Positions 1 through 12,689 of a DNA stretch of 64,000 nucleotides are shown here, one piece after another; positions within the stretch are counted from its first letter, which is position 1, and every line of letters begins with the position of its first letter. This DNA is from Isoetes taiwanensis (taxonomy: Eukaryota; Streptophyta; Lycopodiopsida; Isoetales; Isoetaceae): the NCBI GenBank assembly GCA_021234155.1, contig JAJEKV010000135.1, positions 124,001 to 188,000 of the forward strand. Direction: 5' to 3'. The translations under genes were made by a program, and so were the position numbers. Below the pieces are notes generated by a model. That model saw nothing but the letters and a program-made list of their open reading frames with translations. It did not search any database and had not been told where the DNA came from.

Positions 1-476
1 AGATAATGATGTTCGCTAGGACCACCACTTGTCCAGGCTCCGCCAGCCGACCTGAAACCAAAACCAAAACTATATTGGCAAAGCTTGTGCCTTCGGCAAG
101 CCACCATACTCATGTTCAAGCTCGTGATATGGAGCGACCTGTTGGTGAGCATATCGCTCGCCCATTGGGAGACAAAGAGTTGTCTGATTGCCCGTAAAAG
201 ACAAGGAAACCGGGAAGTATCCAGGTCGGTCATGTCCGCATTAACGCCTTGTACCAATCGCTTCATGGTCACTTTCATGCGCAGGGTCTTCAATCATATT
301 GATGGTAAATAGTGCCACGGGCCCAGTGCCGCCTCCGCACCACCAAACCTTTGTGTCCCAATGTTATCGTGAATGGGGGAGCTATCATCGCCTTAAATGG
401 GACCACCAATCCAGTTTTTCCTCTTCAATTGCCATAGCACGCTCAGTGGAAGGGAAGGGTTTTGATCGCTACGCTT

Positions 477-1093
477 TTATTTGGTGTTGATGTAGGCTGG
501 ATTATAGACGTTCAATTCCTTCATGTCTTCCCCATCATAGCAGCCTTTCTCTTTAATACCAAAGTCATGGTATTCATTAAGCAACATTGCGTAATTCGCG
601 GATGCCTTCTTCCAACGCATCGCCGCCTCTTTGTGGACTGTGGCATTAACCTTTGCATCCCGCATTTTTGAGTTTCTACTTTTCCTTAGCGTGATTGTTC
701 CATCTAGGATTCTGCCCTCAGATCAAGCGCTCGTTTGTCAAACCCTCGATCCTTTTTCATAAATTGCCCTCGTCAAATCCTGGGTCCGGGCTTGCATGGA
801 ATTCCCATTGCCGCCCTTCTCGCCTTGCCTCTTTGTCCATTGAGCCCATACCTCGTCCATTTCTCCCGACGTCATAAGTATGATATCATATTGGTCCGAG
901 ACCGCCTTCTTGGTGTTCTTCTTCTTTTCTCTTCATCCTCCCCTTCATCTTTCCTGCCTAACATATCTCCCAGGCTTCTCAAGGTCTTCCACTTATCCGA
1001 GGGAGCCTCAGTTTCTTTGTAATGAGACGTTCCAATGCTTTCCCATCGCTGTTTCAGCTGCAGTATGATCTGGTCGATACGGGCTGCATTCAA
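477..1093 (-). pseudogene. Decayed reading frame, possibly Myb/SANT-like
   Basis: Two minus-strand ORFs lie end to end in different frames. The upstream one (872-1093) contains LKQRWESIGTSHYK followed by DKWKTLRSLGDM and a Glu/Arg-rich tail. This loosely resembles the third helix of Myb/SANT domains in plant trihelix proteins and PIF/Harbinger accessory proteins, where a QRW or KW motif precedes a Tyr-Lys stretch. The downstream ORF (477-665) has MRWKKASANYAMLLNEYH and no recognised domain. No start, splice sites or neighbouring transposase were identified. The assignment rests on a short motif only and may be chance. Confidence 0.18.
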
Positions 1094-1154
1094 GAACGTC
1101 CTCCAATGTTAGAGCTTGGAAAGTATCTACTAACACCAAGTAAGCACTAAATAG

Positions 1155-1862
1155 GAGGGATGGGGTTTCTCACCAAGGAATGAATACCTGACAAGGGAGA
1201 GGGAGAAAACATAGGAGAGAAAGAAATAGGCCAGCATCGGGCTAAGATTCAAATCTTTTAGCCACGCCGAACGGTATGCAAACGCGGATATAAACTACGA
1301 CATTGTCTCAAGAGACTGTGTTGCAGCACAAAGGCTCCTACGCTTGCCTTCACCATTAGTCTCCGTTGTTCTCCCTATTGTTCGGGGTTTCTCACTCAGC
1401 CCAGAAAAGTGAGAGGAGCACAGGAGAAGATTCAGATTTCGACCGCGAAGTCGAGAATACCCTGGGAGAGTGAGAGAGCATGGCAGAAAGGAGGCTTCAT
1501 CGAAGTACCGCCATTCTCAAATTTTGCCGCCAGCTCTTCAACGATGCAACTTAGAATAGAACCAAGCGACATTGCCCAAAAGAGGCCGAGAAGAAAGGAT
1601 GGGAAGGTTTCGATGCTTTCACCGCCGACCATTAATCTCTAATGTTCTATCAGCTTCGGGTTTCGAATTGCAGTCGGAAAGTCCCCGAATGTTTACTTTT
1701 CTTTATTTCTATGGGTTTTTTCACCAAGGAAATGGTGAAAAGCCCGGTGATCCTTTGACTTTTCTATGTTCCCTCGTTTTCTCGACCAGCCGAGAACTCT
1801 GAAAACGAGAGAAATGATAGGATGTTAGGCTTTTCGACACTCGCGAAGTCGTAGAAACCGCC
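1155..1862 (+). repeat. Diverged internal direct duplication
   Basis: A segment with 'ggtttctcaccaaggaa' near 1160 recurs as 'gggttttttcaccaaggaa' near 1707. A second segment near 1383-1462, ending 'cgaagtcgagaa', recurs near 1770-1858, ending 'cgaagtcgtagaa'. The copies are strongly diverged. They suggest an old duplicated unit of unknown nature. Confidence 0.3.
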
Positions 1863-4199
1863 AATCGTAGAGTTCTTTACCTTATGTAGCCGCACTCGCT
1901 GCTATTGTGTTCGGCAAAGGTTAATGTCACGAAGCTCTGCTGCCGGGCGCCTTCGCCGCAAGAACTCGCGACCCTCGCTATCTATCCTTGATCCTTTGCC
2001 GCACCTCCTTCTCCTCCGCCTCTAAATACTGCGCCGCCTTCACTAATGCCGACCGCCTACTACCTGTAACCGGATGTCTTTTCCTCGCCTCGACTTCCAC
2101 CAACAACTCACTCGGCCGATGCTGAAAGGTGGCGACATCCGGCCGGGCATTGATCTCGCAGTCAGATGTCACACCATCGTTTGTAATCTCCAAAGATAAA
2201 GCCGGATTAAATTCTCGTGGTTGAACAAGACGCATCTCTGCAAACTTTCAAAGGCTCGATGTCCAACAACAAATTTTGTGTGTTATTCCTAACGATAATA
2301 CCGGGAAAGCACCAGCTTCCATTTTTCTCAGGTTCCCTTCCGTGGAACTTGATCCGCCATTCGATCCATTAATTGAGTCGGCTCTATCTTCGCCTCGCTT
2401 AATATCCGATTCTCCCGTGTGGTGTCATCTCCTCCATCCGTGGTCTTGTCCTGACTTTTTCTAGATGAACTACAACTTCCTCCCATCATTAGTGTTAGAG
2501 TTCTCAAAGACACCGGAGGTGAAGTTCTTTAAGTTGAACAGCCCTCACTCGAAATCTCCATTCCAAGTCTCTCGATGTTAGGTCCTGCCCTTCTTCTTCA
2601 TCCTTTTCCAGATCCTTCCCACCTCAAGGTCTCGGACAGCTTTAAAGGCCATTTTGTTTTCCTGCCTCCTTCGGGAATTCTTGCTCATTGAAGAGTGAGA
2701 ATAATTTGAAATGAGCACTTTTCTGCGGTAGTAGAACTTACTTCTTCTCGCGCAGCCTTTCCACAAACATTGATAGATGCTTCGGACCAAGCGACCTTTT
2801 GTGCATCTCGTGATCAATTACAAACACCGGAAAATTACCTTCTACTTCCACATTACATTGACCAATCCAGGCTCACATTTGTAGTTACAATTTCCAGTAG
2901 TTCTCAGACGCAGGACCTTTGTAATGCTTGAGAGCTCCACACTTTTGTGCTTCAAGTAGTAGCATGAGTTTGCTTTTGAATCCACCTCGAATTCTGGCTT
3001 GTCTACTATTCTCACTGAATCCTCGGGTTCTTTCCAAGTTGAACCCTTTGAATGATTCACCCTGCTTTTTACCCTTTGGTAAGCATCACTCCCATCCTTA
3101 TGATGTTCATCCAATATTCTTTTCCCCTATCATAAAAATCGCTTATGTTTTCCTTCCTCGTAGCGTTTCTCACAATACTGCATCTACATTCTCGCTAGTT
3201 TACTATTTGCTTCCATTGCTATCTCGGGCCAAGCCGTTACTAAGCATCTTCCATGGTTGAGTCCGGCGTATTTGATCGAACGGATCCTTTTCTCGCCCAT
3301 TCTCACTCATTCTTGTTGCTACATCTCATCACCGCTAAGGCCCGACATTTCTGCATTTGAGTGGATTGTTTCTGCCCAATCACACTAACTCCTCGGCCTC
3401 TCAAGCCCTAACATTGAGCTTTTTTCGCTTTATTGATGGCCCTGCCACCTACACATGCAATGGGAGCCTGATCTTCCCTTCCCTTTTAACCGCCTTCGCC
3501 ATTTTCGCTGGCTCCCCTTTTGGGAGTGGTCTATGCTATGCCGCAGACATTTGTAACCAGATTCAGAGCCTTATCCACAAAATATTGGATTGATTTCTAC
3601 CTCTTGCATAAGCCCCGCTTTTGGATGTGATTCACCGGAAGCCCCATCACCGGGATGGTTTAATGTGAGAGCCCCAATGCAATGGGCGCTATCGTTGGTC
3701 CGCCTGACCGGGTGGTAAAGGAAGAATCTGAGGGCCTCGTCCGTTGGAATCACCTCGGGTCTAGCCTGTGCTCGATGTCGTCGCCACCGTGGAGCTGGAC
3801 CGCCTTCCAAAAATCTGCAATCAACTGCCTCCCAAATGGCCATTGTTTGAATTCCGCGGGCCATATCGTCGCCTCGAGTTTCCTCGCTACCTTGTTGTAG
3901 GGCACCATTCTCCCTTTATTCTTCCTCCACTATTGTTTCTCAGATTACTTGCACTTTGTCCGATCTCCTTATCAAGCATCATTTCTCTTCAATCTCTCTC
4001 CTGAAGAAGGGCTTTTGCCTTATTTGCAAGCTTTGGTCGTGTTTAATGTGAGCCGGGCTTAATTGTGGAGGGGTCATCCGGCTCCCTCGCGATCAGGGTT
4101 CCTTATATTCTAGTTGTTTGTTTAACCGCAATGTCGCTGCTTTCAGCCATTTCTCATGCTTTAATATTACTGCCAAGATTCATTCAGCCTTAATTCGTT

Positions 4200-7100
4200 T
4201 TTATTATTTGTTTATACTGCAAAAACATCGGCTCGAAAATCATGTTGTTTAGATTTCAAGGTTTGTTGGATATGGCACGCCAGAAGCGATAATTTGACAA
4301 AAGTTACATTTTTCATAGCTCATGATTTGACCGAAACCGACATTCAAATTGCAATACGGGCCGTGAACGGTATAGTCCCCAATAATCATATAAAGACCAT
4401 AGGCCTTCCATGGCATCACTAGTGACTGATCCAATACAAAGATTTAAGTCCGCATCAGGACCCTCGAACTCATTTGTGTTATTGCATAATTCCCCAAACA
4501 TAGAGATCAGACCTGCCATTAGGAAACTAAAACCCAAATTTCTTCAATAATTTACGCACTTATGGATTTCCACCCATGTCATCTTCTGGCCCCATTGATC
4601 GCCAACATCTTCATCCTCACTTTATACCAAAAAAAAAAGAAGTTCCATATCAAACACATACCACACAACTTTAAAACAATATTCAATTGCAAAGAAAAAT
4701 TACCTTTATAATGAACTGAGGAATTGAGGACAATTACGCCTAAAGGAAGATCACTTCCATTCATCCTATATCTTGAACTCGGGTTTAAGTCCTACCGCTT
4801 CTTTACTATCACTTGTTCCTTTGGTCAGGTGCTATGATTTTCATCAAACTTGACGCATCTATATAAAGTGATGAACCATTAATGCATGATGAGCCCTCGA
4901 CAGCGAATTCACAAATTTCAAGCAAAAGGGAAACTTACTCATCAAACGAAGGATCCCACCGGCAGTGATCACTAAAAATTTCAACCTATTTGGTCTCACA
5001 TCAACATATTTCATGTCAAATAGCATAAACAATTTATTCTTTAATGACTGGCCCAAATTTTGTACTTTACTCTTTCGCTTTTCGTAACATGGTTAGTCTG
5101 TGCCACTATCTACTAATCTCGAGCGTGATTCTGCATCGATACAATCTTAAGTCAATTCTTATTTGTTTCCGCCTAAATATACGGGTTTATAATGTGAACA
5201 AAAATAGGACTTTGCCTCTTGACCTCTTCTTGATTACTTAAGATACATGTAAGCTTAATAAACTTTGATCCGAGATCCTAATCAGCATAGCTGTGATTAT
5301 TACCTAAACGTAAAAAGGGGTAATGTGGGTAACGAATATCATCTCTTGAAGGAAGATGCAAGGACGATCATCTATAACGAAATGCTTCTAGAAAGGCCGC
5401 TGAAACAGAAAGGATAGAAAAATACATAATGGAGCTCTTACCATTAAAGAAACGATGCAACAAAAGAACCGCCACAAAGAGAATATTTCATCCGATTGCA
5501 TTTGCCAACTTCCATACGCTCCGCTTTCTACACAAGGAGTGATATGAACCAGTGTACCTTTTGTACCTGATTGAGCATCCGCCATAACTTTGTTTCCAGC
5601 TCAATTTTTTGTTGACAATATGTCGCTTCTTGAGCAATTTTATTCAAGCTGAGCTGCAATCATTCCGCTTTAAAGCCATGATACACATATTCTCGCTAAA
5701 TATTATTGTTGTTAAGCCGCGAACTGCAGTGGTGTTCATACCTTGTGGGACACTAGGATGACCGGCGGTTATTGAATGTGACATATCTAAACTCGATTGA
5801 ATCATCTAACCGCCACGCTTCATGCAGGATGTCATATTGTGGCATACAATTGCAATGACATGCCATCTCATCTTTTGCTGTGTAATAAGTAATAATAAAA
5901 GATATGGTAATTTTTAAAATTGTTAAGCAATGTCACCTCTAATCTACCTATAGCGTATAACTCAAAATAAAACCCAAGAGTAAGATGTAGCAGCGACAAT
6001 GCGGCGAAGCTTCCAAACATGTTGCAATCATTATTATAATAGACATTGATATCGTTCAACAACCACTAATCAAGAAGGAAATTTACCCAGAATTTCCAAA
6101 GATTTAAGACTGATTCATGGTCCGATTCCATATCCAAAACCACCTCGCGACGCATTTGCCTCGCCACTGTAAAGCGCCAGTGCTTAAGAAAACCAATCAT
6201 CTAAATAGTGTATCCACAAGTCATGCAACATACTGTGGAGAATAAATATCCAAAATAACAGCCTGATCCAAAGAGCCCAATCGGGATCCGCTATATAGGT
6301 CCATCATGCCTCATACAAAGCTATTGAGATTCCAACATCATGTTAGAAACTAAAGAAAGAAGAGAAGGTCCCCAAAACCCCTAAACATCACACCAATATA
6401 ATGCATTCTATTCTCTAAACATGTTGTTGATCACGTTGGCAAGAAATTGCATGTGATTTTAACCTGCAACTACGATATTTGAATCAAGTGGTATCCAAAT
6501 AACCGCATCTAATTCAAGAACTGCGCGACAAAGATACACGCTTTAAATGCCGGACGTGATTCCCCATATAATCTACCACTATATCACTTAGAAGAGCAGA
6601 CCTCTAGCATTTTGCACTTGAACACTAATTACTGTAGCATTTATTTGAGAGATTTGAATGTCTTCTATCTTCAAAACTCTTTTACGCCAGCATGTGAAGA
6701 CCTCATATTCATCTAATGCCCCAACCATTTATGGGCGCATGCTCAATAATCCTCTACCTTAGTTTCTCAATACATCCATATGTCTTTTAGCATCAACATC
6801 AACTATTACTATATCACGGAAATACACCATAAACAACAAATTTGTTGCCAAACCGCTTGTCACTAAGCACGCGCATCCAAGAGTCTCGTGAACCATAATT
6901 CTCGACCAGATATAACTAGGGAGCGAAGGACACTCCAATTAAAACCGCAATTAAAATAAGAAAGGGAGGGATTAATTGCATTTATACCATTCAAGAGGAG
7001 AAAACGATTTGTCAAAGCTATATAGGGTTCTCGCGAACACATCTTAATGCACTCGCTAACGGTGAACATTTGCAGTAGTGCCACAAGATCTCAAACAAAC

Positions 7101-8110
7101 GTTTTAACATCATCAAACTGCAGTGGTCTTAGTGGCTGCTAAATGACTTCAAAATGGAGACCTAAAGAATGTAGCGTTGTGCTCGCCCGAAGAAGTTGCA
7201 TCAAGATACGTAATTGTAATTGTTCTCCATAAAAACTCGATAACTCATCAACATACAAAATATCCTGCCGCGATAAAAATTCGCTCAACCTTTGTTGCCG
7301 AAGACACCCAGAACCTCGCTTTGTAATGGACAATTGCACAAGTTGAGAACATGAATGCGGTACCGCCTAATATAAAGCCAGTAAATTCCCGCCTTACACG
7401 ATTCAATGGGGTAAACCATAAATTCCCCGAAAGACGCTCTCATCAACCAAGAAGGAAGAAATCGCTTATCGAAAAGGGAAGAAATAACTGCGCATCCGCA
7501 AGAAGGAAAAAAAATGCTTGAGTCAAGAAATCTCAAGTTAACAACTTACTCTGGGCACGTCAATACTGACATGGCACTCTAAATTTTACAAAATTCTATC
7601 TAGCACCACGGTTCCCGAACTAACCAATAAACCAACAACAAAATCATGATTCAAAAAATATATAACCGAAACAATATAACCGAGCAAATCAGAAACCCAT
7701 CCCAATCATATCTTTCAACCGCACAAAATAAAGCAGTTCACCGCAAAAATGTTACGCTAATCGCGGCAATATCCTCCACCAAGATGCTATGAAGCACGTG
7801 ACACTCGAATCATATATTCATATCCTGAGGGAGATCTAGCGGTTAGAAATAAACACAAATTTGGAGAATTAGCGAAAAAAGAGGAGTACCGAAGGGAAAG
7901 TGTGGGCAGCTTCATTTGTGGCTAAGATCAGCACAGCCAAGCAAGCAGCAATCTATCGGTGGGCGTATAATGTCGATGATGATCCGTGGCATGCACTAAC
8001 ATGCCGCAGCTCGCCACAACCCCCAATCAAGAAAGAACGCACTGCATCAAACATCTACGCGGCATTTTGATGACACTTTTCGTTGCCTAAAATACTTCGT
8101 TATTTCCATG
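4200..8110. other. AT-rich region without recognised gene
   Basis: Only short ORFs of 60-85 codons on either strand, mostly minus (4249-4537, 5388-5585, 5868-6062, 6863-7084, 7139-7536). None shows a recognisable domain. Spliced host exons cannot be excluded, but no pair with matching splice phases was found by eye. No transposon motif was seen. Confidence 0.4.
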
Positions 8111-8112
8111 AG

Positions 8113-8320
8113 GAATCCACAATAACCTCGCTAAAAGTCAAGGCATGTGCGTATAAAAATTGCAAGTAACTCCATCAGTTTTTGATCTCCTCCGACTGGC
8201 TAGACTTAATCATGCTCTTTCTAATGGAATCCACAATAACCCTCGCTTAAAAGGCATGTGTGCGATAAAAAATTACAAGAACTCCCATCCGCTCTTTGAT
8301 CTCCTCCGACCTCGGGCTAG
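8113..8320 (+). repeat. Tandem duplication of a ~95-bp segment
   Basis: Copy 1 (about 8113-8203) and copy 2 (about 8226-8320) both run from 'ggaatccacaataac' through 'aaggcatgtg' and 'tttgatctcctccgac' to a CTAG. They are separated by about 22 bp and differ by several small indels and substitutions, so the duplication is not recent. Confidence 0.8.
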
Positions 8321-8329
8321 GACGAATCG

Positions 8330-9770
8330 TGAGAAGAGCCACTACCAAGATAGGCCCAACCGCTTGAAATCACCAAAAGCAGTGCACCCGCAAATGCCAA
8401 AGTAAATTTCAAGATGTGGCAATGCTCTATGAGACTGGCAATCGTAGAAAAATTCTCCTCTACCTTGCAACCAGCGTATTTATAACCGTAGCTAACATAT
8501 GATAAAAAACTGCACTCTCAAGTATATAATATTGCCAATGTGCCTAAACATCGAATAGAAGAAACATGTCATATGACGCTTCCCTCGGTAATATAACTTG
8601 TCAGAATTCGGCTAGCTTCCTACCAAGTTCAAATTCTAACCTAGATGAGCTACTTTAGGTTCCAGATCCTCGGGTTGTCAAACGCAAAGACGTAATCGAC
8701 ATTACTACAGTAGCGAACACCCCATTTAAATATCTTTGAGTGATGCAAACACGGGTTTATTTTGTGTACCTCTGAAAAGTCAATAGGTTTAGACGGTGGT
8801 GGATTCTATATTCGGAAGCTCAAAATTGAATGAAAGCGCATTCCGGCTTAAAATATCGCTCGGTTTCCGCCAGCGAGTCATACCGTACTGCAGGATCAGC
8901 GGGAGCGCGGTGTCGATTCGACCGCCACCGCCCATTGACCTTGGCTTTGACGATGGTCTTACTTACAACTCCACAAAGACGATGAAACAACAAATGAGCC
9001 AAACTACCGCAGAGCAAGAAGTATGCGATAATAATGAAGGGACGGATCCAAACCGGACGGCGCGTGGGATTATTTGTTGAATGTACGCCCATCTAAAAAT
9101 GGACGCCGTGATTAAAAAATGTTTACACACACTCTCTACAATAATATCCGGTGATGGATCTGGGCTGGTGATGAAATGCCCCAATTTCAAGGGGTCGAGA
9201 TTAAAAGCCCCAAATCGTGGGGTCGCTTTTAGGGTGATACGCAGATGTCATCGGGTCAGGGTCAGCCCATCTCTAGGATAACGTCAGATCAATCTCTACA
9301 CCATGATCCGCACTCCACATAATTGTATAAATATAAGGACAAGGATATTCATCGCCAAAAGATCTCATGTCAGCTTCCACAACCGCATCCTATATTCAAT
9401 AGATAGCCACATCTCAATGCTCGCATGCATTGAATCGTATGAGATCAATTTATCTGTATTGCCGTAATGTGCCTTGGATTTTTGGCTAACTTGTGTTGCT
9501 TTTTGAATTTGGAACAATATTTTTTTTCATCTTACCTAGATCATCAAAGGAATATTAGGGCCACAAGTTGGGAATTATGATGAAGATTAAGCTATTTTGT
9601 CCATTAATGTGATTCAAGACGCCCTTTAGATTTCCCAAGCAAACCAAGACATGAATTAACAAGCCTAATGTGATGGATTTATGTGCCAAATTTGTTCAAG
9701 AAGATTGAAATCGCATGTCGCAGACATGCATGTTTACAAATTTGAGGGTCCGTGCATCCTTTATTTGGAT
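8330..9770. other. Unassigned sequence
   Basis: Contains a minus-strand ORF (8820-9092, 90 codons) whose N-terminal part has a hydrophobic stretch (IIIAYFLLCGSLAHLLF) that could be a membrane segment. A GTAAGTAAG donor-like sequence lies within it near 8957-8967. No family is recognised and no matching exon was found. A TATA-like run (tataaata) occurs near 9327 without a gene behind it. Confidence 0.3.
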
Positions 9771-9773
9771 CGA

Positions 9774-9960
9774 AAATAGAATAGAATAGAATAGAATAGA
9801 ATAGTTTTTTAACGCCCACCTGAGACCAATAGGTCATGGACCCACAATGGGCTAGTACAATCATTACTACTAGGATTAAAAACCCCTCACCAAAAGGAAA
9901 ATCATGTCGCTAGTCCGCACACGGCCCGGTGATGTGGGCCTCTAAAGATGACAATAATTG
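9774..9960 (-). mobile_element. LINE 3'-end fragment with (AATAG)n tail
   Basis: Read on the minus strand, this is the 3' untranslated end of a non-LTR retrotransposon. It closely matches the plus-strand 3' end at 17.79-17.90 kb: both have 'cctagtagtaatgattgta', then 'ctagcccattg', 'ccatgacctattggtctc' and 'cgttaaaaaa'. Both stop in a run of the same five bases (here 9774-9804). No coding part survives, so the copy is heavily 5'-truncated, as is usual for LINEs. Confidence 0.8.
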
Positions 9961-12220
9961 ATCGCTGTGGCTATTGTTCCTTTTTTTCCGTCAGGTTACT
10001 AAAAATATTCACCAATTGTTGTATGTCCATGGTTGTTTTTTGCTCTTTTATTGGAAAGAAAAGTGTTCTTATTAAATAAACAAGGGAAAAATTATGTAAT
10101 GTCCTTTATAGTTTATGTAAATTATCAGCAACTCTGTGATTTTGATTATTTTCTCAAATACCCTAGTGAACAAAATATAATTGTATTTTAGCATATTTAT
10201 CTAAAGTCGCCCTTAGAATTTTGACCTAAAATAATTCATCTCAAATTTGATCTTGTGGTCGCCAACCAAGCATAGAAGAATTTCCCTTCATTTTTGGGGA
10301 TGGCATTGGGGAAGGGATGTATTGTGAGCAGGTCGCTGTTAGAGATCTAAATCGACCTGAATAAAGCCTGGGCATTGATGTTAGGCCTAATCGCGGCTCG
10401 GCGGGTGGAACAGAGCAAAGCTTTGGGTCAAAATTGCAATCTACCCGCCACTATTGAAAGTTGAAAATCGCCTCCAATTTTCAGATGACTTCAAAAATTG
10501 AACTTTACCATCGTGTTGCTTGTTGGGCAGTTTGTTAAAACCTAAAGTATTGTTGTTGAAGTCCATGTGAAGCAAGGGGCTTTTGGTAAATTCATAAATA
10601 TTTAAAGGGTATTTAGATACAAATTACAAATGTGGTTGTATTGTGCTGACCAAGGGCATTCGTGAGAAATAATTGAATATCATATATTTGCATACAAGAA
10701 AGGCTCTATGCTCCTTGAATTTAACGCGGAAGAATTGCCGACGCCTCTAAGCATGGAAGCACTGACATAAGTTCAATCTGGGCGCAGAGCCTTTCTGCAA
10801 TGTGAAGTCATGGGGTCAGCCGACTACGCTGCCATGTGTTGAGCATCTAATGGTCGGGCTATCAAGAATGTCAGGCGGGATTTAACGTCATGCACGTTGG
10901 ACCAAAATGTAAGCCCAACATTCAAGAAAAGAATTCTGCCACGCGGGCGGGCGCCATTGATTAATCGGTTGACCATTGACGACGGACGAATTAATCCTGA
11001 ATATTAATTTGATCTATTACGGAATGAGGACCAGGATCTGACTTATTTGTTTTGATCCGACGCGATGCCGCAGATTCTTCTGATGCGCGGATGACTGATT
11101 CTTCCTCGATTTTGTCGATGCTTCTGGATGCCTGAAGGATGCCGACGCCTTCGTGCTGGCCGGATGTGACGCCTGCCTCGGGAGCCCGTGATCGCCTGAT
11201 GCCTCTTTTGATCTGCTCGAGAAAACGCCCGATTCCGGAAGAGCGCGATCGCCGATTTGTCTGACTCAGACGATTATTCTTTGTCATATTCTCCATTATT
11301 ATCAGAGCCTTTAAACCTTGAGCGGGACCCGGAATATTTACTGGCGGTCCTATGGACCTATTGTCTCCGGACGCGAAACGACCACTTTATTCGACTGATT
11401 CGACGGGATTTTACGATTCCTCGATCCCCTTTATAAGCCTCCGATTTGTTTGTTTCCTGATCGACCGCTTCTTTTTCCCTTTTATTTTTCCTCTTCCTAT
11501 CTTTATTCTTTTGTTCGATCCTTCTGACTTTCCCGCGACACACTTCCCCGACCTTTCGCTTCCGCCTTTCGATTAATTCCACGATTTATACCTTGAAAAC
11601 ATGCATTGGCATTGATTTTAATGGTCGCGCTTTTACCTTATAACATTATGGTTTTATTGCATGCAATAGCAATGGTTTTTGGAACACTTGGCCTGGTGAA
11701 AGGCATTTCCTATGGTTGATAAGTTATTTAAGAAAGGTGGCCATTTGATAATGCTAAGGTTTTATTGGATTTAGAACCCTAGAATGTCGTGATATGACAT
11801 TTAGGTAGTACCGATAGTAATTGCCGCTTTCTCCTGCCAAGATATATCAACAACTCTAATGGGTATTTCTCAGATTGTGATTCTAACCAAGAGGAAGAAG
11901 AGCTCCGATTACCCGCCAAGTGCACCGGGCAAGGAGTTATATGATTTTCGTGAATGCTCGTGGTTGGATTCAAAGCCCAAACATGGATAGGCTAGGATCG
12001 AAGAGTGGTATGACCATAAAAGGAGCTGGATGGCTGCCCGTGCTACATGCACAAGAGAAAGCTGGAAATATGAATCGTAGGCAAACAAGCACATTAAGGG
12101 AAATAATGCTAGTGAGCAGCTCGCTCTAAACAATAAAATGGATCTAATTAAATCAATCCCATGAAGAAGAAAAATTAGGGTATGAGGTCTTCCTACAAGG
12201 TTTACAATTAATATTGAAGA
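9960..12220. other. Unassigned region
   Basis: No recognised coding sequence. An 11-bp inverted repeat (agaaaggctct / agagcctttct, near 10697 and 10787) is present. Around 11000-11580 a more GC-rich patch holds Arg/Ser- and Lys/Arg-rich minus-strand ORFs (10991-11296, 11358-11582). On the plus strand there is a 'tttataagcc' TATA-like site near 11430. This patch lies downstream of the gypsy fragment on its strand and could be retrotransposon 3' or LTR sequence, but no boundary was found. Confidence 0.3.
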
Positions 12221-12224
12221 TACC

Positions 12225-12680
12225 CGATTTCTATAAAGAACAACACCGCCAGAAAACCATCCATGAAGGAGTACATCTCATGTCCAAAGAACCTTCCAAC
12301 TCCGTCTGTGGAAGGGAAGTGGAAATGATCACTCCGTACCGAGATTGAGTTTTCTGTGTCCACGCAAACGCCGATCTTACCATTGTGTTTGAGTGCAATG
12401 ACGATGGGCTCACTCCATATCCGTAATGTTTGACCTCATAGATCAAACCCGCAGCTATGAGCTCTTGTCACCGCCTTGGACGCATCACTCGCAATTGGGT
12501 TGAGCTCTAACGCCGTTGCTAGATCAAGGCATCGTAATTTGGTAGGAATGGTGAGTTCCCCCGTTGTTTTAATGATCCCCGAAGATCTCAGAATTCGTGC
12601 AAAAATGTGTTTGAACTTTTGAAGAGCGTGGACGGCCCTCAAGTACGATAGGGTGTCAAGACGAAAAGACTTGGACAAGC
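12225..12680 (-). mobile_element. Ty3/gypsy-type reverse transcriptase fragment
   Basis: Minus-strand translation shows the N-terminal part of a Ty3/gypsy-type RT spread over two or three frames. First comes a 'L..G' region, then SEPIVIALKHNGKIGVCVD, corresponding to the W-SPIV-V-KKNGK-R-CVDYR block. A 'D.F.FP.TDGV' segment and GHEMYSFMDGF follow, the latter corresponding to the S-LDGFSGY catalytic block. The second LN/T-D block is degenerate. Protease, RNase H and integrase were not found nearby. The fragment is old and inactive. A caulimovirid-type RT is an alternative, since the two families share these blocks. Confidence 0.75.
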
Positions 12681-12689
12681 CGATTGTTG

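Larger units (their letters stand above)
1..4200. other. Unrecognised region, no supported gene
   Basis: No gene family could be recognised with confidence. Several short minus-strand reading frames occur (477-665, 872-1093, 1978-2235, 2842-3114, 3571-3864). They are Lys/Glu/Arg-rich, and stops or frame changes separate them. The cluster on one strand could be the remains of a single decayed coding sequence or transposon, but no catalytic motif, zinc knuckle or LTR boundary was seen. Confidence 0.4.

Noticed and set aside
9320-9345. TATA-like sequence on the plus strand
   Set aside because: No gene or transposon promoter context could be found behind it; such runs are common in AT-rich DNA.
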